Made by a program: the position numbers and the translations under genes
In this document: positions 1 through 14,150 of the stretch, piece after piece
Layout of the letters: each line of letters starts with the position of its first letter
Numbering within the stretch: the first letter of the stretch is position 1
Notes under the pieces: model-generated
The model's input: the letters and a program-made list of their open reading frames with translations, nothing else
The model's database searches: none
What the model was told of the DNA's origin: nothing
Assembly: GCF_029227915.1 (NCBI RefSeq)
Contig: NC_079881.1
Span: forward strand, 2,480,001-2,544,000
DNA from: Hydractinia symbiolongicarpus
Lineage: Eukaryota > Cnidaria > Hydrozoa > Anthoathecata > Hydractiniidae
Reading direction: 5' to 3'
Length of the DNA: 64,000 nt

Positions 1-2560
1 GCTAAATACATGTGGGGACGAATATGTGACGCAACAGTTGTAACTCAAACGGATTGATACCGTTAGAAAGTCAATGAAATGTAGTTTTTGAAACTGTCGC
101 TATTTCTTCAGCGCGCGATAACGGCTAGGATTGGTCCCACAATAAAAAATGACTTTTTTATTTAAATTTTTAAATGAAGTGCTACCACAGCGCCCAGTGC
201 AATCGCTGAGTTCCAGCAAATCAAGTCAAATTAAGAAGAATGTTATTTCTTGTAATCAAACTGGCTCATTTATCACATTTATAAGGTCAAAGTCCAAAAT
301 CAGTTCAATTAAGTCCCACAGTCAAACGTTTCACTGTTAAAAGCGATGCAACCTAGTAATATTCAAATACTATTGCTAAATACATGTGGGGACGAATATG
401 TGGTGCAGCCGTTGTAACTCAAACGAATTGATACGGCCAAGAAGTTGATGAAATGTAGTTTTTAAGAATGTCTCTATTTCTTCAGCGCAAACTACCGGCT
501 TGGATTGGTCCCACAGTAAAAAATGACTTTTTTCTTTAAATTTTTTAACAAGGTGCTACCACAGCGTCCAATGTAATCGCTGAGTTCCAGCAATCATGTC
601 AAATTAAGAAGAATGTTATTTCTTGTAGTCAAACTGGCTTATTTATAACATTTATCAGGTCACAGTCCAAAGTTAGTTCAATTAAGTCCCACAGTCAATC
701 GTTTCATTGTTAAAGGCGATGCAACCTAGTAGTATCAGAAAAATATCGCTAAATACATGTTGGTACGAAAATGTGACGCAACCGTTGCAGCTCAAACGGA
801 TTGATACGGCCAAGAAGTCGATGAAATGTAGTTTTTGAGAATGTCTCTATTTCTTCAGCGCGCGATAACGGCTAGGATTGGTCCCACAATAAAAAATGAC
901 TTTTTATTAAAATTTTTAAATGAAGTGCTACCACAGCGCCCAGTGCAATCGCTGAGTTCCAGCAAATCAAGTCAAATTAAGAAGAATGTTATTTCTTGTA
1001 ATCAAACTGAATCATTTATCACATTTATAAGGTCAAAGTCCAAAACTAGTTCAATTAAGTCCCACAGTCAAACGTTTCACTGTTAAAAGCGATGCAACCT
1101 AGTAATATTCAAATACTATCGCTAAATACATGTGGGGACGAATATGTGGCGCAGCCGTTGTAACTCAAGCGGACTGACACCGTTAGTAAGTCAATGAAAT
1201 GTAGTTCTTGAATCTTTCTCTATTTCTTCAGCGCGATCTAACGGCTAGGATTCATCCCACAATAAAAAATGACTTAGTTATCCTAATTTTTTAATAAAGT
1301 GCTACGACAGCGTCCAATGTAATTGCTGAGTTCCAGGAATCAAGTCAAATTGAGAAGAATGTTATTTCTTGTAGTCAAACTGGCTCATTTATCACATTTA
1401 TCAGGTCAAAGTCCAAAATCAGTTCAATTAAGTCCCACAGTCAAATGTTTCACTGTTAAAAGCGATGCAACCTAGTAATATCTGAATACTATCGCTAAAT
1501 ACATGTGGGGACGAATATGTGACGCAACAGTTGTAACTCAAACGGATTGATACCGTTAGAAAGTCAATGAAATGTAATTTCTGAAACTGTCGCTTTTTCT
1601 TCAGCGCGCGATAACGGGTAGGATTGATCCCACAGTAAAAAATGACTTTTTTATTTAAATTTTTTAATAAGGTGCTACCACAGCGTCCAATGTAATCGTT
1701 GAGTTCCAGCAATCATGTCAAATTAAGAAGAATGTTATTTCTTGTAGTCAAACTGGCTTATTTATAACATTTATCAGGTCACAGTCCAAAGTTAGTTCAA
1801 TTAAGTCCCACAGTCAATCGTTTCATTGTTAAAGGCGATGCAACCTAGTAATATCAGAAAAATATCGCTAAATACATGTTGGTACGAAGATGTGAAGCAA
1901 CCGTTGTAGCTCAAACGGATTGATAGGGCCAAGAAGTCGATGAAATGTAGTTTTTGAGAATGTCTCTATTTCTTCAGCGCGAATTTATGGCTTGGATTGG
2001 TCCCACAGTAAAAAATGACATATTTATCTTAATTTTTTAATAAAGCGCTACCACAGCGCCCAGTGTAATTGCTGAGTTCCAGGAATCAAGTCAAATTGAG
2101 AAGAATGTTATTTCTTGTAGTCAAACTGGCTCATTTATCACATTTATAAGGTCAAAGTCCAAAATCAGTTCAATTAAGTCCCACAGTCAACCGTTTCACT
2201 GTTAAAAGCGATGCAACCTAGTATTATCCGAATACTTTCGCTAAGTACATGTTGGTACGAATATGTGACGCAACCGTTGTAACTGAAACGGATTTATACC
2301 GCTAGAAAGTCAATGAAATGTAGTATTTGAAACTGTTTCTCTTTATTCAGCGCATGTTAACGGCCAGGATTGGTCCAACAGTAAAAAAAGACTTATTTAT
2401 CCTAATTTTTTAATAAAGTGCTACCACAGCGTCCAATGTAATCGCTGAGTTCCAGCAATCATGTCAAATTAAGAAGAATGTTATTTCTTGTAGTCAAACT
2501 GGCTTATTTATAACATTTATCAGGTCACAGTCCAAAGTTAGTTCAATTAAGTCCCACAGT
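1..2560 (+). repeat. Satellite block A1, mixed monomer subtypes
   Basis: About seven monomers with no local HOR, made of pieces found elsewhere. About 75-860 matches about 3,432-4,217 and 7,156-7,941 (shift 3,357, then 3,724). About 1,470-2,400 matches about 14,515-15,440 (shift 13,045). About 1,864-3,430 matches about 9,690-11,260 (shift 7,825). The short open frames at 149-340 and 835-1086 are chance frames through the monomer and recur with it. No gene is seen. Confidence 0.85.
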
Positions 2561-5500
2561 CAATCGTTTCATTGTTAAAGGCGATGCAACCTAGTAATAT
2601 CAGAAAAATATCGCTAAATACATGTTGGTACGAATATGTGACGCAACCGTTGTAACTCAAACGGATTGATACGGCCAAGAAGTTGATGAAATGTAGTTTT
2701 TGAGAATGTCTCTATTTCTTCAGCGCGAACTAATGGCTTGGATTGGTCCCACAGTAAAAAATGACATATTTATCTTAATTTTTTAATAAAGCGCTACCAC
2801 AGCGCCCAGTGTAATCGCTGAGTTCCAGCAATCAAGTCAAATTGAGAAGAATGTTATTTCTTGTAGTCAAACTGGCTCATTTATCACATTTATAAGGTCA
2901 AAGTCCAAAATCAGTTCAATTAAGTCCCACAGTCAAACGCTTCACTGTTAAAAGCGATGCAACCTAGTAATATTCAAATACTATCGCTAAATACGTGTGG
3001 GGACGAGTATGTGGCGCAGCCGTTGTAACTCAAGCGGACTGACACCGTTAGTAAGTCAATGAAATGTAGTTCTTGAAACTTTCTCTATTTCTTTAGCGCG
3101 ATCTAACGGCTAGGATTCGTCCCACAATAAAGAATGACTTATTTATCCTAATTTTTTAATAAAGTGCTACCACAGCGCCCAGTGTCATCGCTGAGTTGCA
3201 GCAATCAAGTCAAATTAAGAAGAATGTTACTTCTTGTAATCAAACTGGCTCATTTATCACATTTATAAGGTTACAGTCCAAAGTTAGTTCACTTAATCCC
3301 ACAGTCAATCGTTTCATTGTTAAAGGCGATGCAACCTAGTAATATCAGAAAAATATCGCTAAATACATGTTGGTACGAATATGCGACGCAACCGTTGTAA
3401 CTCAAACGGATTGATACGGCCAAGAAGTCAATGAAATGTAGTTTTTGAAACTGTCGCTATTTCTTCAGCGCGCGATAACGGCTAGGATTGGTCCCATAAT
3501 AAAAAATGACTTTTTTATTTAAATTTTTAAATGAAGTGCTACCACAGCGCCCAGTGCAATCGCTGAGTTCCAGCAAATCAAGTCAAATTAAGAAGAATGT
3601 TATTTCTTGTAATCAAACTGGCTCATTTATCACATTTATAAGGTCAAAGTCCAAAATCAGTTCAATTAAGTCCCACAGTCAAACGTTTCACTGTTAAAAG
3701 CGATGTAACCTAGTAATATTCAAATTCTATCGCTAAATACATGTGGGGACGAATATGTGGCGCAGCCGTTGTAACTCAAACGAATTGATACGGCCAAGAA
3801 GTTGATGAAATGTAGTTTTTGAGAATGTCTCTATTTCTTCAGCGCAAACTACCGGCTTGGATTGGTCCCACAGTAAAAAATGACTTTTTTATTTAAATTT
3901 TTTAACAAGGTGCTACCACAGCGTCCAATGTAATCGCTGAGTTCCAGCAATCATGTCAAATTAAGAAGAATGTTATTTCTTGTAGTCAAACTGGCTTATT
4001 TATAACATTTATCAGGTCACAGTCCAAAGTTAGTTCAATTAAGTCCCACAGTCAATCGTTTCATTGTTAAAGGCGATGCAACCTAGTAATATCAGAAAAA
4101 TATCGCTAAATACATGTTGGTGCGAAGATGTGACGCAACCGTTGCAGCTCAAACGGATTGATACGGCCAAGAAGTCGATGAAATGTAGTTTTTGAGAATG
4201 TCTCTATTTCTTCAGCGCGAACTAATGGCTTGGATTGGTCCCACAGTAAAAATGACATATTTATCTTAATTTTTTAATAAAGCGCTACCACAGCGCCCAG
4301 TCCAATCGCTGAGTTCCAGCAATCAAGTCAAATTAAGAAGAATGTTACTTCTTGTAATCAATCTGGCTCATTTATCACATTTATAAGGTAACAGTCCAAA
4401 GTTAGTTCAATTAAGTCCCACAGTCAATCGTTTCATTGTTAAAGGCGATGCAACCTAGTAATATCAGAAAAATAACGCTAAATACATGTTGGTACGAATA
4501 TGTGACGCAACCGTTGTAACTCAAACGGATTGATACGGCCAAGAAGTTGATGAAATGTAGTTTTTGAGAATGTCTCTATTTCTTCAGCGCGAACTAACGC
4601 TTGGATTGGTCCCACAGTAAAAATGACTTATTTATCTTAATTTTTAATAAAGCGCTACCATAGCGCCCAGTGTAATCGATGAGTTCCAGCAATCAAGTCA
4701 AATTAAGAAGAATGTTATTTCTTGTAATCAAACTGGCTCATTTATCACATTTATAAGGTCAAAGTCCAAAATCAGTTCAATTAAGTCCCACAGTCAAACG
4801 TTTCACTGTTAAAAGCGATGTAACCTAGTAATATTCAAATACTATCGCTAAATACATGTGGGGACGAATATGTGGCGCAGCCGTTGTGACTCAAACGAAT
4901 TGATACGGCCAAGAAGTTGATGAAATGTAGTTTTTGAGAATGTCTCTATTTTTTCAGCGCAAACTACCGGCTTGGATTGGTCCCACAGTAAAAAATGACT
5001 TTTTTATTTAAATTTTTTAACAAGGTGCTACCACAGCGTCCAATGTAATCGCTGAGTTCCAGCAATCATGTCAAATTAAGAAGAATGTTATTTCTTGTAG
5101 TCAAACTGGCTTATTTATAACATTTATAAGGTCAAAGTCCAAAATCAGTTCAATTAAGTCCCACAGTCAAACGTTTCACTGTTAAAAGCGATGTAACCTA
5201 GTAATATTCAAATACTATCGCTAAATACATGTGGGGACGAATATGTGGCGCAGCCGTTGTAACTCAAACGAATTGATACGGCCAAGAAGTTGATGAAATG
5301 TAGTTTTTGAGAATGTCTCTATTTTTTCAGCGCAAACTACCGGCTTGGATTGGTCCCACAGTAAAAAATGACTTTTTTATTTAAATTTTTTAACAAGGTG
5401 CTACCACAGCGTCCAATGTAATCGCTGAGTTCCAGCAATCATGTCAAATTAAGAAGAATGTTATTTCTTGTAGTCAAACTGGCTTATTTATAACATTTAT

Positions 5501-8500
5501 CAGGTCACAGTCCAAAGTTAGTTCAATTAAGTCCCACAGTCAATCGTTTCATTGTTAAAGGCGATGCAACCTAGTAATATCAGAAAAATATCGCTAAATA
5601 CATGTTGGTACGAAGATGTGACGCAACCGTTGCAGCTCAAACGGATTGATACGGCCAAGAAGTCGATGAAATGTAGTTTTTGAGAATGTCTCTATTTCTT
5701 CAGCGCGAGCTAATGGCTTGGATTGGTCCCACAGTAAAAAATGACATATTTATCTTAATTTTTTAATAAAGCGCTACCACAGCGCCCAGTCCAATCCCTG
5801 AGTTCCAGCAATCAAGTCAAATTAAGAAGAATGTTACTTCTTGTAATCAAACTGGCTCATTTTTACATTTATAAGGTAACAGTCCAAAGTTAGTTCAATT
5901 AAGTCCCACAGTCAATCGTTTCATTGTTAAAGGCGATGCAACCTAGTAATATCAGAAAAATATCGCTAAATACATGTTGGTACGAATATGTGACGCAACC
6001 GTTGTAACTCAAACGGATTGATACGGCCAAGAAGTTGATGAAAGGTAGTTTTTGAGAATGTCTCTATTTCTTCAGCGCGAACTAATGGCTTGGATTGGTC
6101 CCACAGTAAAAAATGACATATTTATCTTAATTTTTTAATAAAGCGCTACCACAGCGCCCAGTCCAATCGCTGAGTTCCAGCAATCAAGTCAAATTAAGAA
6201 GAATGTTACTTCTTGTAATCAAACTGGCTCATTTTTACATTTATAAGGTAACAGTCCAAAGTTAGTTCAATTAAGTCCCACAGTCAATCGTTTCATTGTT
6301 AAAGGCGATGCAACCTAGTAATATCAGAAAAATATCGCTAAATACATGTTGGTACGAATATGTGACGCAACCGTTGTAACTCAAACGGATTGATACGGCC
6401 AAGAAGTTGATGAAATGTAGTTTTTGAGAATGTCTCTATTTCTTCAGCGCGAACTAATGGCTTGGATTGGTCCCACAGTAAAAAATGACATATTTATCTT
6501 AATTTTTTAATAAAGCGCTACCACAGCGCCCAGTGTAATCGCTGAGTTCCAGCAATCAAGTCAATGTGAGAAGAATGTTATTTCTTGTAGTCAAACTGGC
6601 TCATTTATCACATTTATAACGTCAAAGTCCAAAATCAGTTCAATTAAGTCCCACAGTCAAACGCTTCACTGTTAAAAGCGATGCAACCTAGTAATATTCA
6701 AATACTATCGCTAAATACGTGTGGGGACGAATATGTGTCGCAGCCGTTGTAACTCAAGCGGACTGACACCGTTAGTAAGTCAATGAAATGTAGTTCTTGA
6801 AACTTTCTCTATTTCTTTAGCGCGATCTAACGGCTAGGATTCGTCCCACAATAAAGAATGACTTATTTATCCTAATTTTTTAATAAAGTGCTACCACAGC
6901 GCCCAGTGTCATCGCTGAGTTGCAGCAATCAAGTCAAATTAAGAAGAATGTTACTTCTTGTAATCAAACTGGCTCATTTATCACATTTATAAGGTTACAG
7001 TCCAAAGTTAGTTCAATTAATCCCACAGTCAATCGTTTCATTGTTAAAGGCGATGCAACCTAGTAATATCAGAAAAATATCGCTAAATACATGTTGGTAC
7101 GAATATGCGACGCAACCGTTGTAACTCAAACTGATTGATACGGCCAAGAAGTCAATGAAATGTAGTTTTTGAAACTGTCGCTATTTCTTCAGCGCGCGAT
7201 AACGGCTAGGATTGGTCCCATAATAAAAAATGACCTTTTTATTTAAATTTTTAAATGAAGTGCTACCACAGCGCCCAGTGCAATCGCTGAGTTCCAGCAA
7301 ATCAAGTCAAATTAAGAAGAATGTTATTTCTTGTAATCAAACTGGCTCATTTATCACATTTATAAGGTCAAAGTCCAAAATCAGTTCAATTAAGTCCCAC
7401 AGTCAAACGTTTCACTGTTAAAAGCGATGTAACCTAGTAATATTCAAATTCTATCGCTAAATACATGTGGGGACGAATATGTGGCGCAGCCGTTGTAACT
7501 CAAACGAATTGATACGGCCAAGAAGTTGATGAAATGTAGTTTTTGAGAATGTCTCTATTTCTTCAGCGCAAACTACCGGCTTGGATTGGTCCCAAAGTAA
7601 AAAATGACTTTTTTATTTAAATTTTTTAACAAGGTGCTACCACAGCGTCCAATGTAATCGCTGAGTTCCAGCAATCATGTCAAATTAAGAAGAATGTTAT
7701 TTCTTGTAGTCAAACTGGCTTATTTATAACATTTATCAGGTCACAGTCCAAAGTTAGTTCAATTAAGTCCCACAGTCAATCGTTTCATTGTGAAAGGCGA
7801 TGCAACCTAGTAATATCAGAAAAATATCGCTAAATACATGTTGGTACGAAGATGTGACGCAACCGTTGCAGCTCAAACGGATTGATACGGCCAAGAAGTC
7901 GATGAAATGTAGTTTTTGAGAATGTCTCTATTTCTTCAGCGCGAACTAATGGCTTGGATTGTTCCCACAGTAAAAAATGACATATTTATCTTAATTTTTT
8001 AATAAAGCGCTACCACAGCGCCCAGTCCAATCGCTGAGTTCCAGCAATCAAGTCAAATTAAGAAGAATGTTACTTCTTGTAATCAAACTGGCTCATTTAT
8101 CACATTTATAAGGTAACAGTCCAAAGTTAGTTCAATTAAGTCCCACAGTCAATCGTTTCATTGTTAAAGGCGATGCAACCTAGTAATATCAGAAAAATAA
8201 CGCTAAATACATGTTGGTACGAATATGTGACGCAACCGTTGTAACTCAAACGGATTGATACGGCCAAGAAGTTGATGAAATGTAGTTTTTGAGAATGTCT
8301 CTATTTCTTCAGCGCGAACTAACGCTTGGATTGGTCCCACAGTAAAAATGACTTATTTATCTTAATTTTTAATAAAGCGCTACCATAGCGCCCAGTGTAA
8401 TCGCTGAGTTCCAGAATTCAAGTCAAATTAAGAAAAATGTTATTTCTTGTAATCAAACTGGCTCATTTATCACATTTATAAGGTCAAAGTCCAAAATCAG

Positions 8501-9040
8501 TTCAATTAAGTCCCACAGTCAAACGTTTCACTGTTAAAAGCGATGTAACCTAGTAATATTCAAATACTATCGCTAAATACATGTGGGGACGAATATGTGG
8601 CGCAGCCGTTGTAACTCAAACGAATTGATACGGCCAAGAAGTTGATGAAATGTAGTTTTTGAGAATGTCTCTATTTTTTCAGCGCAAACTACCGGCTTGG
8701 ATTGGTCCCACAGTAAAAAATGACTTTTTTATTTAAATTTTTTAACAAGGTGCTACCACAGCGTCCAATGTAATCGCTGAGTTCCAGCAATCATGTCAAA
8801 TTAAGAAGAATGTTATTTCTTGTAGTCAAACTGGCTTATTTATAACATTTATAAGGTCAAAGTCCAAAATCAGTTCAATTAAGTCCCACAGTCAAACGTT
8901 TCACTGTTAAAAGCGATGTAACCTAGTAATATTCAAATACTATCGCTAAATACATGTGGGGACGAATATGTGGCGCAGCCGTTGTAACTCAAACGAATTG
9001 ATACGGCCAAGAAGTTGATGAAATGTAGTTTTTGAGAATG
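2560..9040 (+). repeat. ~3,724-bp (10-monomer) higher-order repeat, about 1.7 copies
   Basis: Copy 1 is about 2,560-6,284 and copy 2 about 6,284-9,040, where it diverges. Paired landmarks share a 3,724-bp shift: the variant frame at 3506 and 7230, the atgcgacgc variant at about 3,382 and 7,106, and the gcagccgttg monomers at about 4,837/8,561 and 5,209/8,933. Inside, two neighbouring monomers at about 4,824-5,568 are almost identical in both copies, so that single-monomer duplication is older than the HOR. A second near-identical neighbour pair (about 5,580-6,330), both with a 3-base deletion giving catttttacattt, is only in copy 1. Confidence 0.85.
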
Positions 9041-11850
9041 TCTCTATTTCTTTAGCGCGAACTAACCGCTTGGATTGGTCCCACAGTAAAAGATGACTTA
9101 TTTATCTTAATTTTTTAATAAAGCGCTACCACAGCGCCCAGTGTAATCGCTGAGTTCCAGCAATCAAGTCAAATTAAGAAGAATGTTACTTCCTATAGTC
9201 AAACTGGCTCATTTATCACATTTATCAGGTCAAAGTCCAAAATCAGTTCAATTAAGTCCCACAGTCAAATGTTTCACTGTTAAAAGCGATGCAACCTAGT
9301 AATATCTGAATACTATCGCTAAATACATGTGGGGACGAATATGTGACGCAACAGTTGTAACTCAAACGGATTGATACCGTTAGAAAGTCAAAGAAATGTA
9401 GTTTTTGAAACTGTAGCTATTTCTTCAGCGCGCGATAACGGCTAGGATTGGTCCCACAATAAAAAATGACTTTTTTATTTAAATTTTTAAATGAAGTGCT
9501 ACCACAGCGCCCAGTGCAATCGCTGAGTTCCAGCAAATCAAGTCAAATTAAGAAGAATGTTATTTCTTGTAGTCAAACTGGCTTATTTATAACATTTATC
9601 AGGTCACAGTCCAAAGTTAGTTCAATTAAGTCCCACAGTCAATCGTTTCATTGTTAAAGGCGATGCAACCTAGTAATATCAGAAAAATATCGCTAAATAC
9701 ATGTTGGTACGAAGATGTGACGCAACCGTTGTAGCTCAAACGGATTGATAGGGCCAAGAAGTCGATGAAATGTAGTTTTTGAGAATGTCTCTATTTCTTC
9801 AGCGCGAACTAATGGCTTGGATTGGTCCCACAGTAAAAAATGACATATTTATCTTAATTTTTTAATAAAGTGCTACCACAGCGCCCAGTGTAATTGCTGA
9901 GTTCCAGGAATCAAGTCAAATTGAGAAGAATGTTATTTCTTGTAGTCAAACTGGCTCATTTATCACATTTATAAGGTCAAAGTCCAAAATCAGTTCAATT
10001 AAGTCCCACAGTCAACCGTTTCACTGTTAAAAGCGATGCAACCTAGTATTATCCGAATACTTTCGCTAAGTACATGTTGGTACGAATATGTGACGCAACC
10101 GTTGTAACTGAAACGGATTTATACCGATAGAAAGTCAATGAAATGTAGTATTTGAAACTGTTTCTCTTTATTCAGCGCATGTTAACGGCCAGGATTGGTC
10201 CAACAGTAAGAAAAGACTTATTTATCCTAATTTTTTAATAAAGTGCTACCACAGCGTCCAATGTAATCGCTGAGTTCCAGCAATCATGTCAAATTAAGAA
10301 GAATGTTATTTCTTGTAGTCAAACTGGCTTATTTATAACATTTATCAGGTCACAGTCCAAAGTTAGTTCAATTAAGTCCCACAGTCAATCGTTTCATTGT
10401 TAAAGGCGATGCAACCTAGTAATATCAGAAAAATATCGCTAAATACATGTTGGTACGAAGATGTGACGCAACCGTTGTAGCTCAAACGGATTGATACGGC
10501 CAAGAAGTCGATGAAATGTAGCTTTTGAGAATGTCTCTATTTCTTCAGCGCGAACTAATGGCTTGGATTGGTCCCACAGTAAAAAATGACATATTTATCT
10601 TAATTTTTTAATAAAGCGCTACCACAGCGCCCAGTGTAATCGCTGAGTTCCAGCAATCAAGTCAAATTGAGAAGAATGTTATTTCTTGTAGTCAAACTGG
10701 CTCATTTATCACATTTATAAGGTCAAAGTCCAAAATCAGTTCAATTAAGTCCCACAGTCAAACGCTTCACTGTTAAAAGCGATGCAACCTAGTAACATTC
10801 AAATACTATCGCTAAATACGTGTGGGGACGAATATGTGGCGCAGCCGTTGTAACTCAAGCGGACTGACACCGTTAGTAAGTCAATGAAATGTAGTTCTTG
10901 AAACTTTCTCTATTTCTTCAGCGCGATCTAACGGCTAGGATTCGTCCCACAATAAAAAATGACTTATTTATCCTAATTTTTTAATAAAGTGCTACCACAG
11001 CGCCCAGTGCCATCGCTGAGTTGCAGCAATCAAGTCAAATTAAGAAGAATGTTACTTCTTGTAATCAAACTGGCTCATTTATCACATTTATAAGGTTACA
11101 GTCCAAAGTTAGTTCAATTAATCCCACAGTCAATCGTTTCATTGTTAAAGGCGATGCAACCTAGTAATATCAGAAAAATATCGCTAAATACATGTTGGTA
11201 CGAATATGCGACGCAACCGTTGTAACTCAAACGGATTGATACGGCCAAGAAGTTGATGAAATGTAGTTTTTGAGAATGTCTCTATTTCTTAAGCGCGAAC
11301 TAACGGCTTGGATTGGTCCCACAGTAAAAGATGACTTATTTATCTTAATTTTTTAATAAGGTGCTACCACAGCGTCCAATGTAATCGCTGAGTTCCAGCA
11401 ATCATGTCAAATTAAGAAGAAAGTTATTTCTTGTAGTCAAACTGGCTTATTTATAACATTTATCAGGTCACAGTCCAAAGTTAGTTCAATTAAGTCCCAC
11501 AGTCAATCGTTTCATTGTTGAAGGCGATGCAACCTAGTAATATCAGAAAAATATCGTTAAATACATGTTGGTACGAAGATGTGACGCAACCGTTGTAGCT
11601 CAAACGGATTGATACGGCCAAGAAGTCGATGAAATGTAGTTTTTGAGAATGTCTCTATTTCTTCAGCGCGAACTAATGGCTTGGATTGGTCCCGCTGTAA
11701 AAAATGACATATTTATCTTAATTTTTTAATAAAGCTCTACCACAGCGCCCAGTCCAATCGCTGAGTTCCAGCAATCAAGTCAAATTAAGAAGATTGTTAC
11801 TTCTTGTAATCAAACTGGCTCATTTATCACATTTATAAGGTCACAGTCCA
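9040..11850 (+). repeat. Satellite block A2, copy of block 1.86-3.43 kb
   Basis: From about 9,690 to 11,260 the sequence follows 1,864-3,430 at a constant shift of 7,825 (21 monomers), including the rare gatagggccaag variant and the gtattatccgaatactttcgc junction type. The monomer at about 9,330-9,690 looks chimeric: its first half matches the 149/3506 subtype and its second half the ggcttatttataac subtype. No gene is seen. Confidence 0.8.
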
Positions 11851-14150
11851 AAGTTAGTTCAATTAAGTCCCACAGTCAATCGTTTCATTGTTAAAGGCGA
11901 TGCAACCTAGTAATATCAGAAAAATATCGCTAAATACATGTTGGTACGAATATGTGACGCAACCGTTGTAACTCAAACGGATTGATACGGCCAAGAAGTT
12001 GATGAAATTTAGTTTTTGAGAATGTCTCTATTTCTTTAGCGCGAACTAACCGCTTGGATTGGTCCCACAGTAAAAGATGACTTTATTATCTTAATTTTTT
12101 AATAAAGCGCTACCAGAGCGTTAGTGTAATCGCTGAGTTCCAGCAATCAAGTCAAATTAAGAAGAATGTTACTTCCTATAGTCAAACTGGCTCATTTATC
12201 ACATTTATCAGGTCAAAGTCCAAAATCAGTTCAATTAAGTCCCACAGTCAAATGTTTCACTGTTAAAAGCGATGCAACCTAGTAATATCTGAATACTATC
12301 GCTAAATACATGTGGGGACGAATATGTGACGCAACAGTTGTAACTCAAACGGATTGATACCGTTAGAAAGTCAATGAAATGTAGTTTTTGAAACTGTCGC
12401 TATTTCTTCAGCGCGCGATAACGGCTAGGATTGGTCCCACAATAAAAAATGACTTTTTTATTTAAATTTTTAAATGAAGTGCTACCACAGCGCCCAGTGC
12501 AATCGCTGAGTTCCAGCAAATCAAGTCAAATTAAGAAGAATGTTATTTCTTGTAATCAAACTGGCTCATTTATCACATTTATCAGGTCAAAGTCCAAAAT
12601 CAGTTCAATTAAGTCCCACAGTCAAACGTTTCACTGTTAAAAGCGATGCAACCTAGTAATATTCAATTACTATCGCCAAATACATGTGGGGACGAATATG
12701 TGGCGCAGCCGTTGTAACTCAAGCGGACTGACACCGTTAGTAATTCAATGAATTGTAGTTTTTGAATCTTTCTCTATTTCTGCAGCGCGATCTAACGACT
12801 AGGATTCGTCCCACAATTAAAAATGACTTATTTATCCTAATTTTTAAATAAAGTGCTACCACAGCGCCCAGTGCCATCGCTGAGTTGCAGCAATCAAGTC
12901 AAATGAAGAAGAATGTTACTTCTTGTAATCAAACTGGCTCATTTATCACATTTATAAGGTCACAGTCCAAAGTTAGTTCAATTAAGTCCCACAGTCAATC
13001 GTTTCATTGTTAAAGGCGATGCAACCTAGTAATATCAGAAAAATATCGCTAAATACATGTTGGTACGAATATGTGACGCAACCGTTGTAACTCAAACGGA
13101 TTGATACGGCCAAGAAGTTGATGAAATTTAGTTCTTGAGAATGTCTTTATTTCTTTAGCGCGAACTAACCGCTTGGATTGGTCCCACAGTAAAAGGTGAC
13201 TTTATTATCTTAATTTTTTAATAAAGCGCTACCAGAGCGCCAGTGTAATCGCTGAGTTCCAGCAATCAAGTCAAATTAAGAAGAATGTTACTTCCTATAG
13301 TCAAACTGGCTCATTTATCACATTTATCAGGTCAAAGTCCAAAATCAGTTCAATTAATTCCCACAGACAAATGTTTCATTGTTAAAAGCGATGCAACCTA
13401 GTAATATCTGAATACTATCGCTAAATACATGTGGGGACGAATATGTGACGCAACAGTTGTAACTCAAACGGATTGATACCGTTAGAAAGTCAATGAAATG
13501 TAGTTTTTGAAACTGTCGCTATTTCTTCAGCGCGCGATAACGGCTAGGATTGGTCCCACAATAAAAAATGACTTTTTTATTTAAATTTTTAAATGAAGTG
13601 CTACCACAGCGCCCAGTGCAATCGCTGAGTTCCAGCAAATCAAGTCAAATTAAGAAGAATGTTATTTCTTGTAATCAAACTGGCTCATTTATCACATTTA
13701 TAAGGTCAAAGTCCAAAATCAGTTCAATTAAGTCCCACAGTCAAACGTTTCACTGTTAAAAGCGATGCAACCTAGTAATATTCAATTACTATCGCTAAAT
13801 ACATGTGGGGACGAATATGTGGCGCAGCCGTTGTAACTCAAGCGGACTGACACCGTTAGTAATTCAATGAATTGTAGTTCTTGAATCTTTCTCTATTTCT
13901 TCAGCGCGATCTAACGACTAGGATTCGTCCTACAATAAAAAATGACTTAATTATCCTAATTTTATAATAAAGTGCTACCACAGCGCCCAGTGCCATCGCT
14001 GAGTTGCAGCAATCAAGTCAAATGAAGAAGAATGTTACTTCTTGTAATCAAACTGGCTCATTTATCACATTTATAAGGTCACAGTCCAAAGTTAGTTCAA
14101 TTAAGTCCCACAGTCAATCGTTTCATTGTTAAAGGCGATGCAACCTAGTA
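11850..14150 (+). repeat. 1,119-bp (3-monomer) higher-order repeat, two copies
   Basis: Landmarks repeat at a 1,119-bp shift: the variant frame at 12449 and 13568, the gatgaaatttag variant at about 12,001 and 13,120, and the caaatgaagaagaatg variant at about 12,899 and 14,018. The next unit (from about 14,150) loses some diagnostic variants, so only two clear copies are called. Confidence 0.85.

Noticed and set aside
149-340. Recurrent 63-codon plus-strand open frames (149, 3506, 7230, 9466, 12449, 13568; 835-1086 is a variant)
   Set aside because: They run through the satellite monomer and recur only because it does. Most monomer subtypes carry stops in the same frame, and the protein is low in complexity and resembles no family I know.
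1428-1712. 94-codon minus-strand open frame
   Set aside because: It is the longest frame in the satellite but spans the end of one monomer and the start of the next, and is not kept in the paralogous copy region near 14.5 kb.
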